This document shows positions 1-6,608 of a stretch of 7,463 bases of DNA, one piece after another. The notes beneath the pieces are model-generated. The model was not told the origin of the DNA, made no database searches, and saw nothing but the letters and a program-made list of their open reading frames with translations. Source of the DNA: Chloroflexota bacterium (GTDB taxonomy: Bacteria > Chloroflexota > Ktedonobacteria > Ktedonobacterales > JACDGC01); NCBI GenBank assembly GCA_021812265.1, contig JAKAOI010000101.1:1-7463 (forward strand), in the 5' to 3' direction. The position numbers and the translations under genes are program-made. The stretch's first letter is position 1. Every line of letters begins with the position of its first letter.

Positions 1-1982
1 TCGCTGCCGGCTTTGCCGATGGTGACAAAAACCTCTAACAGACCGTCTTCATCCGAGTTGAGGGTAACATTCACTTTACCTTCCGGTGAGCGGATCTGCC
101 GTGTATAGCCATGTACAACCTCGGGTCGATCTTTAATGCCGTTGATGTAGCGAAGATCCACCGGTGAGGTTTGTGGATCCGTTTGTGGCGTTTCCTGTTT
201 TTGTATTCCGGTGTTCAGCACCTGCTCACTTTTGCAGCCGTCGCGGAATACGGTTATACCCAAGCAGCCAAGATTCCAAGCCAGCATGTAGGCGTCTTCC
301 ACATCTTGCTCGGAGGCGCTGTTTGGCAGATTTATTGTTTTAGAAATGGAGTTATCTACCCCTTTTTGGAACGCCGCCTGCATGCGGATGTGCCATTCCG
401 GCGCAATTTCATGTGCAGTGATAAAGGCGAGTAAATCATGGTGAAGCGCGGAAGGATGGCCGTGCAATGTGCCATGTTGTTTCACATAGTCAATAATTTC
501 ATCTTTATTGGCAATATCGCTGTTATGCAACAGCTTTAAAAATATCGGATTTACAAAATCCAGCACGCGGTAAGAGCCATCGGGTTGTTTTACTTTGTGT
601 TGAAACGCCAGCGCAAAAATCGGTTCAATGCCGGAAGAGCAGTCTGCAATGATGCTGATTGTGCCGGTTGGAGCAACGGTTGTGCGAGTAGCGTTGCGTA
701 ATTTATCGCTATTTTTATAAATACTTTTGCTCCAATTAGGGAATGCGCCGCGTTCTGCCGCCATTTTCTGCGATTCATCTGTTGCCCAATTGCGGATGCT
801 GCTCATAACTTTTTCCGCCAATTCAATAGCTTTCTCGCTATCATAGCGAATGTTCAGCAAAAACAGCATATCGGCCCACCCCATAACTCCCAAGCCAATG
901 CGCCGGTTTACATGAACTTTATCATGAATTTGCGGCAGCGGATATGGATTGACATCAATAACGTCATCCAAAAATCTGGCGCTTACGCGGGTAACTTGTT
1001 CTAAATGACGCCAATCAATCTCACCGTTTTGCACAAACATGCCCAAATTTATCGAGCCAAGATTGCAGGCGTCATAAGGTCCAAGCCACTGTTCGCCGCA
1101 GGGATTCGTTGCTTCAAGCGATTCAACTTCCGGAACCGGGTTGGCTGTAGAATGATTGGCGCGATCGATGAAAACTAACCCCGGATCTCCGGATGACCAC
1201 GCGGCAGAGATAATGCGGTTCCAAATTTCGCGCGCCGATTTTTGTTTGGTTATTTTTTTGGTATGCGGATCGATGAGATCATAGGTTGTGTTATTGGCCA
1301 GCGCATGCATAAACGCATCGGTAATGGCGACGGAAATATTAAAGTTGGTTATGCCGCCGCTCAGTTTACAGTCGATAAACTGTTCAACATCGGGGTGATC
1401 GACGCGCAATATTCCCATATTGGCGCCACGGCGCGATCCACCCTGTTTCACGCTTTCCGTGGCTTGGTCGAAGATGCGCATGAAGCTGACCGGCCCCGAG
1501 GCAACGCCATTTGTAGAGGCAACTCTGCTGCCTTCCGGGCGCAGCCTGCTGAAGGAAAAACCCGTGCCACCGCCGGATTGATGTACAATAGCCGCATGTT
1601 TTACGCTTTCAAAGATACCGGATAGCGAATCCTCTACCGGGATAACAAAGCAGGCTGATAACTGCAGATTGTTCCCTTTACCGGCGTTCATTAATGTCGG
1701 TGAATTTGGCATAAACTGTCTTGACAGCATAATAGCGGCGTATTCTTCCGCAGCGGCTTCAATTTCCTTGGCCGATTTTCCGCTGTTTGCAGCTTCTGCA
1801 GCGGCAATTGCGCGCGCAACTCTCCAGCACATTTCATCGGGGGTTTCGATGGTTTTTCCATGCTCATCTTTTTTGAGGTAGCGTTCACGCAAAACTCTCT
1901 CTGCGGATTCGGACCATTCACCTTGATAGGATGGTTTTACTGAAACAGGTTGTGAAGATTTTTTTCCGTTATGTTCACTCAT
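1..1982 (-). CDS. nrdJ: Vitamin B12-dependent (class II) ribonucleotide reductase, 3' end cut by window edge
   Basis: This cytosolic enzyme reduces ribonucleotides to deoxyribonucleotides, using adenosylcobalamin to make the catalytic thiyl radical. The reading frame is open for 660 codons from ATG at 1982 to the left edge, with no stop. Visible signatures are SACFV with a redox cysteine at C111, a Gly-rich loop (SGGGTGFSF, 136-144), NATPCGE-type finger-loop motif NPCGE (N293, C295, E297) and the partner cysteine C306 in ACNLGSINL. The 11-residue C295-C306 spacing matches the C322/C333 pair known from Thermotoga NrdJ. Residues 437-460 hold the APTGTIS...DCSSGIEP signature, and GITVFRDG lies at 576-583. 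From about residue 625 the sequence resembles the TSCPD domain found at NrdJ C-termini. The Cys-rich tail expected after it lies outside the window. I see no N-terminal ATP-cone and no intein. The start is supported by AAGGTG 8 nt upstream. Upstream NrdR-like boxes suggest NrdR repression. Confidence 0.96.
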   Translation of the reverse strand, partial: MSEHNGKKSSQPVSVKPSYQGEWSESAERVLRERYLKKDEHGKTIETPDEMCWRVARAIAAAEAANSGKSAKEIEAAAEEYAAIMLSRQFMPNSPTLMNAGKGNNLQLSACFVIPVEDSLSGIFESVKHAAIVHQSGGGTGFSFSRLRPEGSRVASTNGVASGPVSFMRIFDQATESVKQGGSRRGANMGILRVDHPDVEQFIDCKLSGGITNFNISVAITDAFMHALANNTTYDLIDPHTKKITKQKSAREIWNRIISAAWSSGDPGLVFIDRANHSTANPVPEVESLEATNPCGEQWLGPYDACNLGSINLGMFVQNGEIDWRHLEQVTRVSARFLDDVIDVNPYPLPQIHDKVHVNRRIGLGVMGWADMLFLLNIRYDSEKAIELAEKVMSSIRNWATDESQKMAAERGAFPNWSKSIYKNSDKLRNATRTTVAPTGTISIIADCSSGIEPIFALAFQHKVKQPDGSYRVLDFVNPIFLKLLHNSDIANKDEIIDYVKQHGTLHGHPSALHHDLLAFITAHEIAPEWHIRMQAAFQKGVDNSISKTINLPNSASEQDVEDAYMLAWNLGCLGITVFRDGCKSEQVLNTGIQKQETPQTDPQTSPVDLRYINGIKDRPEVVHGYTRQIRSPEGKVNVTLNSDEDGLLEVFVTIGKAGS

Positions 1983-1990
1983 GTCCTATT

Positions 1991-1996
1991 CACCTT
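1991..1996 (-). promoter_or_regulatory. Ribosome binding site of nrdJ
   Basis: AAGGTG on the minus strand lies 8 nt before the ATG at 1982. It fixes the nrdJ start; no competing in-frame start with a better site was seen. Confidence 0.7.
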
Positions 1997-2037
1997 TTTC
2001 TGTACGATAAAAAAATATATAAAATCACATAAGTTGT

Positions 2038-2051
2038 TTTGCGGCCGCAAA
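2038..2051. repeat. Perfect 14-bp palindrome in the nrdJ leader
   Basis: TTTGCGGCCGCAAA is its own reverse complement. It lies between the predicted nrdJ promoter and the nrdJ ribosome binding site, so it would be in the 5' untranslated RNA. With no loop, it is more like a protein-binding site than a stable hairpin. No T-run follows it on either strand, so it is not an intrinsic terminator. A function is not established. Confidence 0.45.
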
Positions 2052-2089
2052 CTTTTATGCTCATTCACTTGAGTACGTTATTAACTTTA

Positions 2090-2105
2090 CCACAATATTT
2101 AGTGA
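2090..2105. promoter_or_regulatory. NrdR box 1 (candidate)
   Basis: CCACAATATTTAGTGA matches the known 16-bp NrdR consensus acaCwAtATaTwGtgt at 13 of 16 positions by eye, including the conserved C, the AT core and G-T-G. NrdR is the zinc-finger/ATP-cone repressor of bacterial ribonucleotide reductase genes and binds paired boxes. Here the box overlaps the predicted -10 of nrdJ, as expected for repression. The nrdR gene itself is not in the window. Confidence 0.7.
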
Positions 2106-2120
2106 AATACAAAGTGCAAA
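2092..2120 (-). promoter_or_regulatory. Candidate nrdJ promoter
   Basis: On the minus strand, TTTGCA (2120-2115) is followed after 17 bp by TATTGT (2097-2092), each matching 4 of 6 positions of the sigma-A consensus. Both hexamers touch the NrdR-like boxes, which supports the assignment. It predicts a leader of roughly 100 nt. AT-rich sequence nearer the gene (about 2010-2025) could hold an alternative -10. Confidence 0.4.
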
Positions 2121-2135
2121 CACTATATTTAGGAG
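2120..2135. promoter_or_regulatory. NrdR box 2 (candidate)
   Basis: ACACTATATTTAGGAG matches the NrdR consensus at 12 of 16 positions by eye. It shares the core C(A/T)ATATTTAG with box 1 and lies exactly 30 bp away centre to centre, with a 14-bp gap. This puts both boxes on about the same helix face, close to the 31-32 bp spacing typical of NrdR box pairs. It adjoins the predicted nrdJ -35. Confidence 0.65.
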
Positions 2136-2243
2136 TAATTGGCTGATTAGGCAATTATATCTTCCCAAATATATGGATATACACACGAAACACGGAAAAG
2201 TTGCTTATGAGATTACATATATTGGAAAATTTAAAATTATGGC

Positions 2244-2252
2244 TGTTATGAT
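2244..2252 (+). promoter_or_regulatory. Candidate extended -10 for the aldo/keto reductase
   Basis: TGTTATGAT combines a TGN extension with TATGAT, which matches 5 of 6 positions of TATAAT. A weak -35 (TTGGAA, 2222-2227) is 19 bp upstream, longer than ideal. Transcription would begin near 2259, leaving about 58 nt before the reductase start. This is a visual assignment only. Confidence 0.3.
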
Positions 2253-2272
2253 ATATTTGGAGCTTTCGTTAA

Positions 2273-2320
2273 ATGAAAATTCTGATGCAAATGAAAACAA
2301 AGGCAGAGTTAGGGCAATGA
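2273..2320 (+). CDS. Possible 15-codon leader peptide overlapping the aldo/keto reductase start
   Basis: The frame encodes MKILMQMKTKAELGQ and ends in a TGA that overlaps the reductase ATG as ATGA (2317-2320). A GGAG (2259-2262) lies 10 nt before its ATG. The geometry is typical of translational coupling, where ribosomes finishing the leader restart at the next gene. There is no run of a single regulatory amino acid as in classical attenuators, although three of the first seven residues are Met. A frame this short can arise by chance, and the candidate promoter would start transcription almost at its Shine-Dalgarno. No homolog is known to me. Confidence 0.25.
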   Translation: MKILMQMKTKAELGQ

Positions 2321-3300
2321 AATATCGATCGTTTGGCCGGACTGGCTGGCAGATCTCGTCTGTAAGTTTTGGCGCGTGGGCAATAGGCGGCTCTTGGGGC
2401 GCTACTGATGATGAGATATCAATTGCGGCGCTGGATCGCGCTATCGATCTTGGCGTTAATTTTATAGATACCGCAGACGTTTATGGCGACGGCCGATCGG
2501 AGCGGATTATCGGAACATTGCTGCGCCGGCGTTCCGAGCGTATCTATGTTGCAACAAAAATTGGCCGCCGGCTAGAGCCTCATGTGGCAGAAGGATACTC
2601 AAAAGCCAATCTGACCGCATTTGTTGAGCGCAGTTTAGTGAATCTTGGCGTTGATGCGCTGGATTTGGCGCAGCTTCATTGCCCGCCGACCAAAGTGTTT
2701 CACACACCGGAAGTGTTTGCTGTGTTGGATGATCTTGTTCAAGACGGAAAGATTCGGCATTATGGTGTTAGCGTTGAAACGGTGGATGAAGCGCTGACGG
2801 CAATTACGTATCCCAATGTACAAAGCGTCCAGATTATTTTTAATATATTTCGGCAGAAACCTGCCGAGGCTTTTTTTGCGGCTGCGCGGGCCAAGCAAGT
2901 GGGAATATTAGCGCGTGTTCCGTTGGCAAGCGGTTTGTTGACAGGAAAATTTCGCGCCGATTCGATTTTTGCCGAGGATGATCATCGCAACTTTAATCGA
3001 TTTGGAGAGTCGTTTGATCGCGGCGAAACTTTTTCCGGCGTTGATTATGCTGTTGGACTTCAGGCGGCCGAAGTTTTGCGGCAATATATTCCTGCCGGTG
3101 TTTCGCTTGCTCAATTTGCTTTGCGCTGGATTTTAATGTTTCCGGAGGTAACGGCGGCTATACCCGGGGCAAAAACAGCTGTTCAGGAAGAAGAGAATAG
3201 CGCGGCTGCCGATCTTCCGCCGCTTTCTGCCGAGGCAATGGCTGGGATACAATCCTTATACAATGAACGAATCAAGCCGCATGTGCATCAGTACTGGTAG
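2317..3300 (+). CDS. Aldo/keto reductase, 327 aa
   Basis: This is a predicted cytosolic NAD(P)H-dependent oxidoreductase of the aldo/keto reductase superfamily, with a TIM-barrel fold and unknown substrate. It opens with the family signature YRSFGRTG and has FIDTADVYG, giving catalytic D51 and Y56. K81 (ATKIG) and H121 (AQLHCPP) complete the tetrad. The C-terminal IPGAKTAVQ segment near 282-290 fits the cofactor-binding region. Length is normal for the family. The frame is open further upstream to an ATG at 2173, but those 48 residues are not family-like. I chose ATG 2317, where the conserved sequence begins, with AAAGGCAG about 10 nt upstream. It is divergent from nrdJ and convergent with the receiver-like gene 24 bp downstream. 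No clear intrinsic terminator separates them. Confidence 0.93.
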   Translation: MKYRSFGRTGWQISSVSFGAWAIGGSWGATDDEISIAALDRAIDLGVNFIDTADVYGDGRSERIIGTLLRRRSERIYVATKIGRRLEPHVAEGYSKANLTAFVERSLVNLGVDALDLAQLHCPPTKVFHTPEVFAVLDDLVQDGKIRHYGVSVETVDEALTAITYPNVQSVQIIFNIFRQKPAEAFFAAARAKQVGILARVPLASGLLTGKFRADSIFAEDDHRNFNRFGESFDRGETFSGVDYAVGLQAAEVLRQYIPAGVSLAQFALRWILMFPEVTAAIPGAKTAVQEEENSAAADLPPLSAEAMAGIQSLYNERIKPHVHQYW

Positions 3301-3324
3301 CGCATGTGTAACAGGGCTGAAAAA

Positions 3325-3861
3325 TTATGATACTGCGCGTTCTATTAGGTTTCCTGCCGTTATTTTTTTGATTTTTCTGCGGCGCGCTGCTTCGATGCGG
3401 TGTATCATCGTAAACGCAGAAGTAGAAGATGGAATAATTGCGTCTATGCCGGCGCGCACTGTATCCTCAATTTCATAAAAGTCGCGATTTGTAATGCCGG
3501 CGATAGTTAGTGGGTCGTTGCGTTCAACCTTGTTCAATAACGTTACTAAACGTTGAGATGAGATATTTTTGCGCGACATTGCGTGATCGATCATATCAAT
3601 ATCCAGAAACATCACTTCAATTTCTTCAGACGCCGCAGATTCCAGCAAATGAATCCAAGATCGCGCCGTTTTAAATAAATACCCTGCGGCGCGAAAGATT
3701 CTGAGAGAATCTGGAGTGAGGAATGGTGTTGCGTCGAGCGATGCGGTGTAGTGATATAACCGAGCCGGCCGGGTTATTTGCTGTTCTCCGGTTTGCTCGT
3801 CTGAAACGCGCAAGCTGACGTTTGTCTCTTTAAGAGATTCAACGGATATTGCTGTAGCCAT
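3325..3861 (-). CDS. Stand-alone degenerate response-regulator receiver-like protein, 178 aa
   Basis: Residues about 51-162 follow the layout of a CheY-like receiver: LRIFRAAGYLFKTARS resembles helix 1 and strand 2, and VMFLDIDM (83-90) resembles strand 3 with the phosphoacceptor site (D87 or D89). LTIAGIT (118-124) resembles strand 4 with the switch Thr, and RAGIDAIIPSS (136-146) resembles strand 5. The expected acidic pair after strand 1 is not evident in RLYHYTASLDA, and the conserved Lys before Pro is replaced (IIPSS), so normal phosphorylation is doubtful. About 30 N-terminal residues look unstructured. No output domain follows; the chain ends soon after a basic RRRKIKK stretch. The start is taken as ATG 3861. 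A TTG at 3867 is 5 nt from the same AAAGGAG and would add two residues. The receiver assignment rests on pattern resemblance, not a search. Confidence 0.72.
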   Translation of the reverse strand: MATAISVESLKETNVSLRVSDEQTGEQQITRPARLYHYTASLDATPFLTPDSLRIFRAAGYLFKTARSWIHLLESAASEEIEVMFLDIDMIDHAMSRKNISSQRLVTLLNKVERNDPLTIAGITNRDFYEIEDTVRAGIDAIIPSSTSAFTMIHRIEAARRRKIKKITAGNLIERAVS

Positions 3862-3872
3862 GAACAATGAGA

Positions 3873-3879
3873 CTCCTTT
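3873..3879 (-). promoter_or_regulatory. Ribosome binding site of the receiver-like gene
   Basis: AAAGGAG on the minus strand is 11 nt before ATG 3861 and 5 nt before TTG 3867. The site is strong and supports the gene, but leaves the exact start open between the two. Confidence 0.6.
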
Positions 3880-3945
3880 GTACTCAATATTGGTAGCAAG
3901 GCTGCGCTGCTTGCAAAAACCTTACCAAAACTATATATATACCCA

Positions 3946-3959
3946 TCGGCAGCGGCCGA
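3946..3959. repeat. Short inverted repeat TCGGC-N4-GCCGA
   Basis: Five-bp arms flank AGCG. It lies just upstream, on the minus strand, of TATATATATAG (about 3942-3931), which could serve as the -10 for the receiver-like gene; no good -35 is visible. It may be an operator or chance. No T-run follows, so it is not a terminator. Confidence 0.25.
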
Positions 3960-4030
3960 AAATTTCTAAAGAGCAATATCCTTGCTTGTGAGGAAATGAC
4001 ATAAGCGCGATATATCATGAAACAGGTATG

Positions 4031-4050
4031 GACGTATATCCGCATACGTC
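4031..4050. repeat. Inverted repeat GACGTAT-N6-ATACGTC between divergent genes
   Basis: Two perfect 7-bp arms (4031-4037 and 4044-4050) flank ATCCGC. The symmetry almost continues outward: TATG on the left and CATA on the right are complementary with one base out of register. It sits 50-69 bp before the membrane protein start. A possible -10, TATGAT (4062-4067), follows it, so the repeat would cover the -35 position, as an operator would. A small hairpin in RNA is the alternative. Confidence 0.5.
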
Positions 4051-4099
4051 ATATTATTTATTATGATACACCTTATATACAAGTGAGTTTAATACATCG

Positions 4100-4891
4100 A
4101 TGTTATCATTGAAAATTCGCGCCCGAGGGCAATCTGCGCTCTTTGCCGGAGTACTATTAGCAATTTTTATGCCGTTTATTAGTATTGTCGGGCTTGGTCC
4201 AACTCAATTTCTGCATTTTGAACAATTATCACTGCAAGCGCAAAATTATCTTCCGCTTCTTACTTGGGCAAGCCATTTTCCCTTGCTTATCACGCTGTAT
4301 TCTGGATTGGAAGCGTTGCCATTTCTCAGCATTATTGCGCTGCCTCATACCTTGCGTCGTGTGGTTTTCGGGGAAAAAGGCGCCGTTTCACAGTGGATGG
4401 GCATAGCCGGTATGGTGATTTTTGCCGGAATAACGTTGGTGAACGCAACCCTGCTTTTGGCCTATTCCGGACAAATTACCGCTATGAGCAGCGCGGCGCA
4501 AAGCGCGGCCGGCGCACAGTTTAGAATTATCTCGGTTAATGAAAGTTTGTTTACAGATAGTATTGGAGGGTTGTTGCTGGCGCTGTGGCTATGGTTGATC
4601 AATTTTCCTTTAGTGCGTCTGCCGGGTTTAGAGCGATTGGCTGGTATTGCAGGTTTGCTTGCCTCTGCGCTGTTTGCTGCGGCAGCCGCGTTTGCCATCT
4701 ATGCTCCGGAAAGCAGTCATCAAGGGCTTGTTGGTTTAACGCTTGCTTTGTTTGGAATTTGGCTGGCGCTTGTCGGAGTATTATTAATTAACCGTTCAGT
4801 TGCGCTGGGAGAAGATTTTCATCCACCGGCGACGGCAGATGAAGTTTCAGACGGCAGCGTGATAGCCGAAGATGATACGCTGCGCGCCTGA
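4100..4891 (+). CDS. Uncharacterised membrane protein with about six transmembrane segments, 263 aa
   Basis: I do not recognise the family with confidence. Hydrophobic segments that could span the membrane lie near residues 12-32, 60-80, 99-121, 154-172, 178-200 and 210-231. The N-terminus is basic (KIRAR). A polar loop of about 30 residues (123-153, AMSSAAQSAAGAQFRIISVNES) separates segments 3 and 4. The C-terminal tail is acidic (232-263). The general plan recalls the DUF4386 group of small multi-pass proteins, but I cannot confirm that. No catalytic or transporter motif is evident. ATG 4100 is preceded by AAGTGAG at 12 nt, a rather long spacing. The gene is convergent with the gamma-glutamyltransferase gene, with only 7 bp between stop codons and no visible terminator. 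It is divergent from the receiver-like gene. Confidence 0.85.
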   Translation: MLSLKIRARGQSALFAGVLLAIFMPFISIVGLGPTQFLHFEQLSLQAQNYLPLLTWASHFPLLITLYSGLEALPFLSIIALPHTLRRVVFGEKGAVSQWMGIAGMVIFAGITLVNATLLLAYSGQITAMSSAAQSAAGAQFRIISVNESLFTDSIGGLLLALWLWLINFPLVRLPGLERLAGIAGLLASALFAAAAAFAIYAPESSHQGLVGLTLALFGIWLALVGVLLINRSVALGEDFHPPATADEVSDGSVIAEDDTLRA

Positions 4892-4898
4892 TAACCCA

Positions 4899-6494
4899 TT
4901 ACCATCCGGCGGCAATACCTTCGGCGCGAGGATCGGATCCACCTGCATAAACACCGTTGGGCAGCCGGATTATTCCTTGCGCAAAACCCATTAAAGAGTC
5001 CCATGGCTCGGTGATGACCACTTCGTGTCCCATTCGCTGTAATTCGCGGATCGTCGATTCAGGGACTCTGCTTTCAATAAATAACTGCTCTCTGTTTGAT
5101 CCGCGTGACGCGCCATGCAGCCACCGCGGAATATCTATTGCTTCCTGCATATTGGCGGCAAAGCGAATAATATTGGTATATACTTGGGTGTGAAACTGCG
5201 GCTGGCCGTCTCCGCCCATTGAGCCGAATACTACAGATGGAACGCCGTTTTGTACCGCTAAAGAAGGTATAAGCGTATGCATAGTGCGCTTGCGAGGCTC
5301 CAGCGCATTGATATGATGCGGATCCAGCCGGAAATAGGCGCCGCGATTTTGCAGCGCAATCCCCGTATTTTCTACCACGACACCGCTGCCAAATCCCATG
5401 TAGTTGCTTTGGATGAGCGAAACCATATTTCCTTGGCTGTCTGCGGCGCAAAGGTAAATTGTATCGCCGCTGAGCGATCCCGGCGCGGCAGATTCTGCAG
5501 CGCGGTTGGGGTGAATCAGGGCGCTTCGCTGTATGATGTATTCCGGATTCAGCAAATCTTCCACTCGGATAGTCATTCGCGCCGGATCGGTAATATACCT
5601 GTCGCGGTCGGCAAACGCCAATTTTTTTGCTTCTACTGCGAGGTGAATGGTTTTAGGATCCATCGGATCTGAACCGGGGGGAAGCAAATTCAGCATTGCC
5701 ATCATTTGCAGCGCAGTTGCGCCATGTGTGTTTGGCGGAAGTTCATAGATACGTAAATCGCCGTATTCGGCTGACAGCGGTTCTACCCATTGGCTTTGGT
5801 GTTCCGCTAAATCGGTTAAGGTAATGCAGCCGTTTTCCCGTTGAAAAAAATCTGCGATTTGCCGGGCGATATCACCGGTGTAAAAATCTTTTAGGCCAGC
5901 TTCTGTCAGGGCGCGAAATGTTTTTGCTAAATTTGGCAATTTCATTATAGAGCCTGTTTGCGGAACGTCGCCATCGGGCAAAAAATTACTGAACCACGAT
6001 GTATGCGCATGTCCGGATGCAGCTGTTTTTTGCAGCGCCACGCTCAGTTCTGGGCCAACAGGAAAGCCTTGTTCGGCGTAATAGATGGCTGGCTCTAAAA
6101 TGCGGCTGAGCGGCAAAACTCCAAAATTTTTATGCAGCGCATCCCACCCATCGGGGCACCCGGGCACAGTAACACTGTGTATGCCGAACGTCGGCATTTC
6201 ATGATATCCGAGCGCAGCGTATTTTTCTGCCGAAGCAGTTGCGGCAGATTTTCCGCTGGCGTTTAGCGCATATATTTTTTGTTCTGTCGCCGACCATATA
6301 ATGGCAAAGGTGTCACCGCCCAACCCGCATACAAACGGAAAAACAACCTGAAGCATAGCGTTTGCGGCTATTGCGGCGTCGGCCGCGCTGCCGCCGGCTT
6401 TTAACACATCTAACCCAGCTTCGGCCGCAAGGTAATGCGGCGCCGCAACAATGCCGCGCTGCGCATATGTTACCGGTCTTGTTTGATAGCCCAT
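4899..6494 (-). CDS. Gamma-glutamyltransferase family protein, 531 aa, no signal peptide
   Basis: Enzymes of this N-terminal-nucleophile family hydrolyse or transfer gamma-glutamyl groups, for example from glutathione, after cutting themselves into large and small subunits. Family hallmarks are GIVAAPHYLAAEAGLDVLKAGG near the start, VCGLGGDTF (55-63), SGDTIYLCAAD with the predicted cleavage between D344 and nucleophile T345, the GIALQNRG strand (378-385), GSMGGDGQPQ (425-434) and the terminal DPRAEGIAAGW. There is no secretion signal, unlike periplasmic Ggt of Escherichia coli; in this it resembles the YwrD-type branch of Bacillus. The acceptor and substrate cannot be read from the sequence, and related acylases cannot be excluded. 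The frame extends to GTG 6503, but AGGAAG lies 8 nt before ATG 6494, so I chose ATG. It lies downstream of the PEBP gene on the same strand, after 114 bp. Confidence 0.93.
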   Translation of the reverse strand: MGYQTRPVTYAQRGIVAAPHYLAAEAGLDVLKAGGSAADAAIAANAMLQVVFPFVCGLGGDTFAIIWSATEQKIYALNASGKSAATASAEKYAALGYHEMPTFGIHSVTVPGCPDGWDALHKNFGVLPLSRILEPAIYYAEQGFPVGPELSVALQKTAASGHAHTSWFSNFLPDGDVPQTGSIMKLPNLAKTFRALTEAGLKDFYTGDIARQIADFFQRENGCITLTDLAEHQSQWVEPLSAEYGDLRIYELPPNTHGATALQMMAMLNLLPPGSDPMDPKTIHLAVEAKKLAFADRDRYITDPARMTIRVEDLLNPEYIIQRSALIHPNRAAESAAPGSLSGDTIYLCAADSQGNMVSLIQSNYMGFGSGVVVENTGIALQNRGAYFRLDPHHINALEPRKRTMHTLIPSLAVQNGVPSVVFGSMGGDGQPQFHTQVYTNIIRFAANMQEAIDIPRWLHGASRGSNREQLFIESRVPESTIRELQRMGHEVVITEPWDSLMGFAQGIIRLPNGVYAGGSDPRAEGIAAGW

Positions 6495-6502
6495 ATGAAG
6501 CA

Positions 6503-6508
6503 CTTCCT
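6503..6508 (-). promoter_or_regulatory. Ribosome binding site deciding the gamma-glutamyltransferase start
   Basis: AGGAAG on the minus strand is 8 nt before ATG 6494. It abuts the alternative GTG at 6503, which is therefore too close to be used. Confidence 0.6.
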
Positions 6509-6554
6509 ATAGCCATGATTTAAAGAAATAAGCTGATCTATCATATTGTTGCCG

Positions 6555-6584
6555 AAGCGCGGCGTTTTACTTGTTGCCGCGCTT
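6555..6584. repeat. Hairpin with perfect 9-bp GC-rich stem between the PEBP and gamma-glutamyltransferase genes
   Basis: AAGCGCGGC (6555-6563) and GCCGCGCTT (6576-6584) are perfect complements around a 12-nt loop. On the minus strand, the direction of both flanking genes, no T-run follows. On the plus strand the downstream TTGTTT is only weakly U-rich. It could be a weak terminator, an RNA-stabilising hairpin or a dispersed repeat element. Confidence 0.5.
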
Positions 6585-6608
6585 GTTTGCCAATGCGCAA
6601 GATCCGGT

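Noticed and set aside
1983..2172. Cobalamin riboswitch before the B12-dependent reductase gene
   Set aside because: The leader is too short and AT-rich, and no B12-box-like sequence is visible. Such riboswitches are normally found on B12-independent isozymes or B12 synthesis/transport genes.
2173..2316. In-frame N-terminal extension of 48 residues on the aldo/keto reductase
   Set aside because: It has no family resemblance, is AT-rich like intergenic DNA, and the family signature begins at the ATG at 2317, giving a normal length.
3301..3370. Intrinsic terminator between the convergent genes at 3300 and 3325
   Set aside because: The T-rich run at about 3360-3377 lies inside the receiver-like coding sequence, where it encodes Lys/Ile-rich residues, and only a 3-bp stem (AGG-TTT-CCT) precedes it.
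3886..3921. Hairpin GCAAG...CTTGC upstream of the receiver-like gene as a terminator or attenuator
   Set aside because: It has only 5-bp arms around a 9-nt loop, and no U-tract follows it on either strand.
4017..4112. 31-codon plus-strand frame before and overlapping the membrane protein start
   Set aside because: It has no ribosome binding site, it covers the inverted repeat, and the composition looks like translated intergenic DNA.
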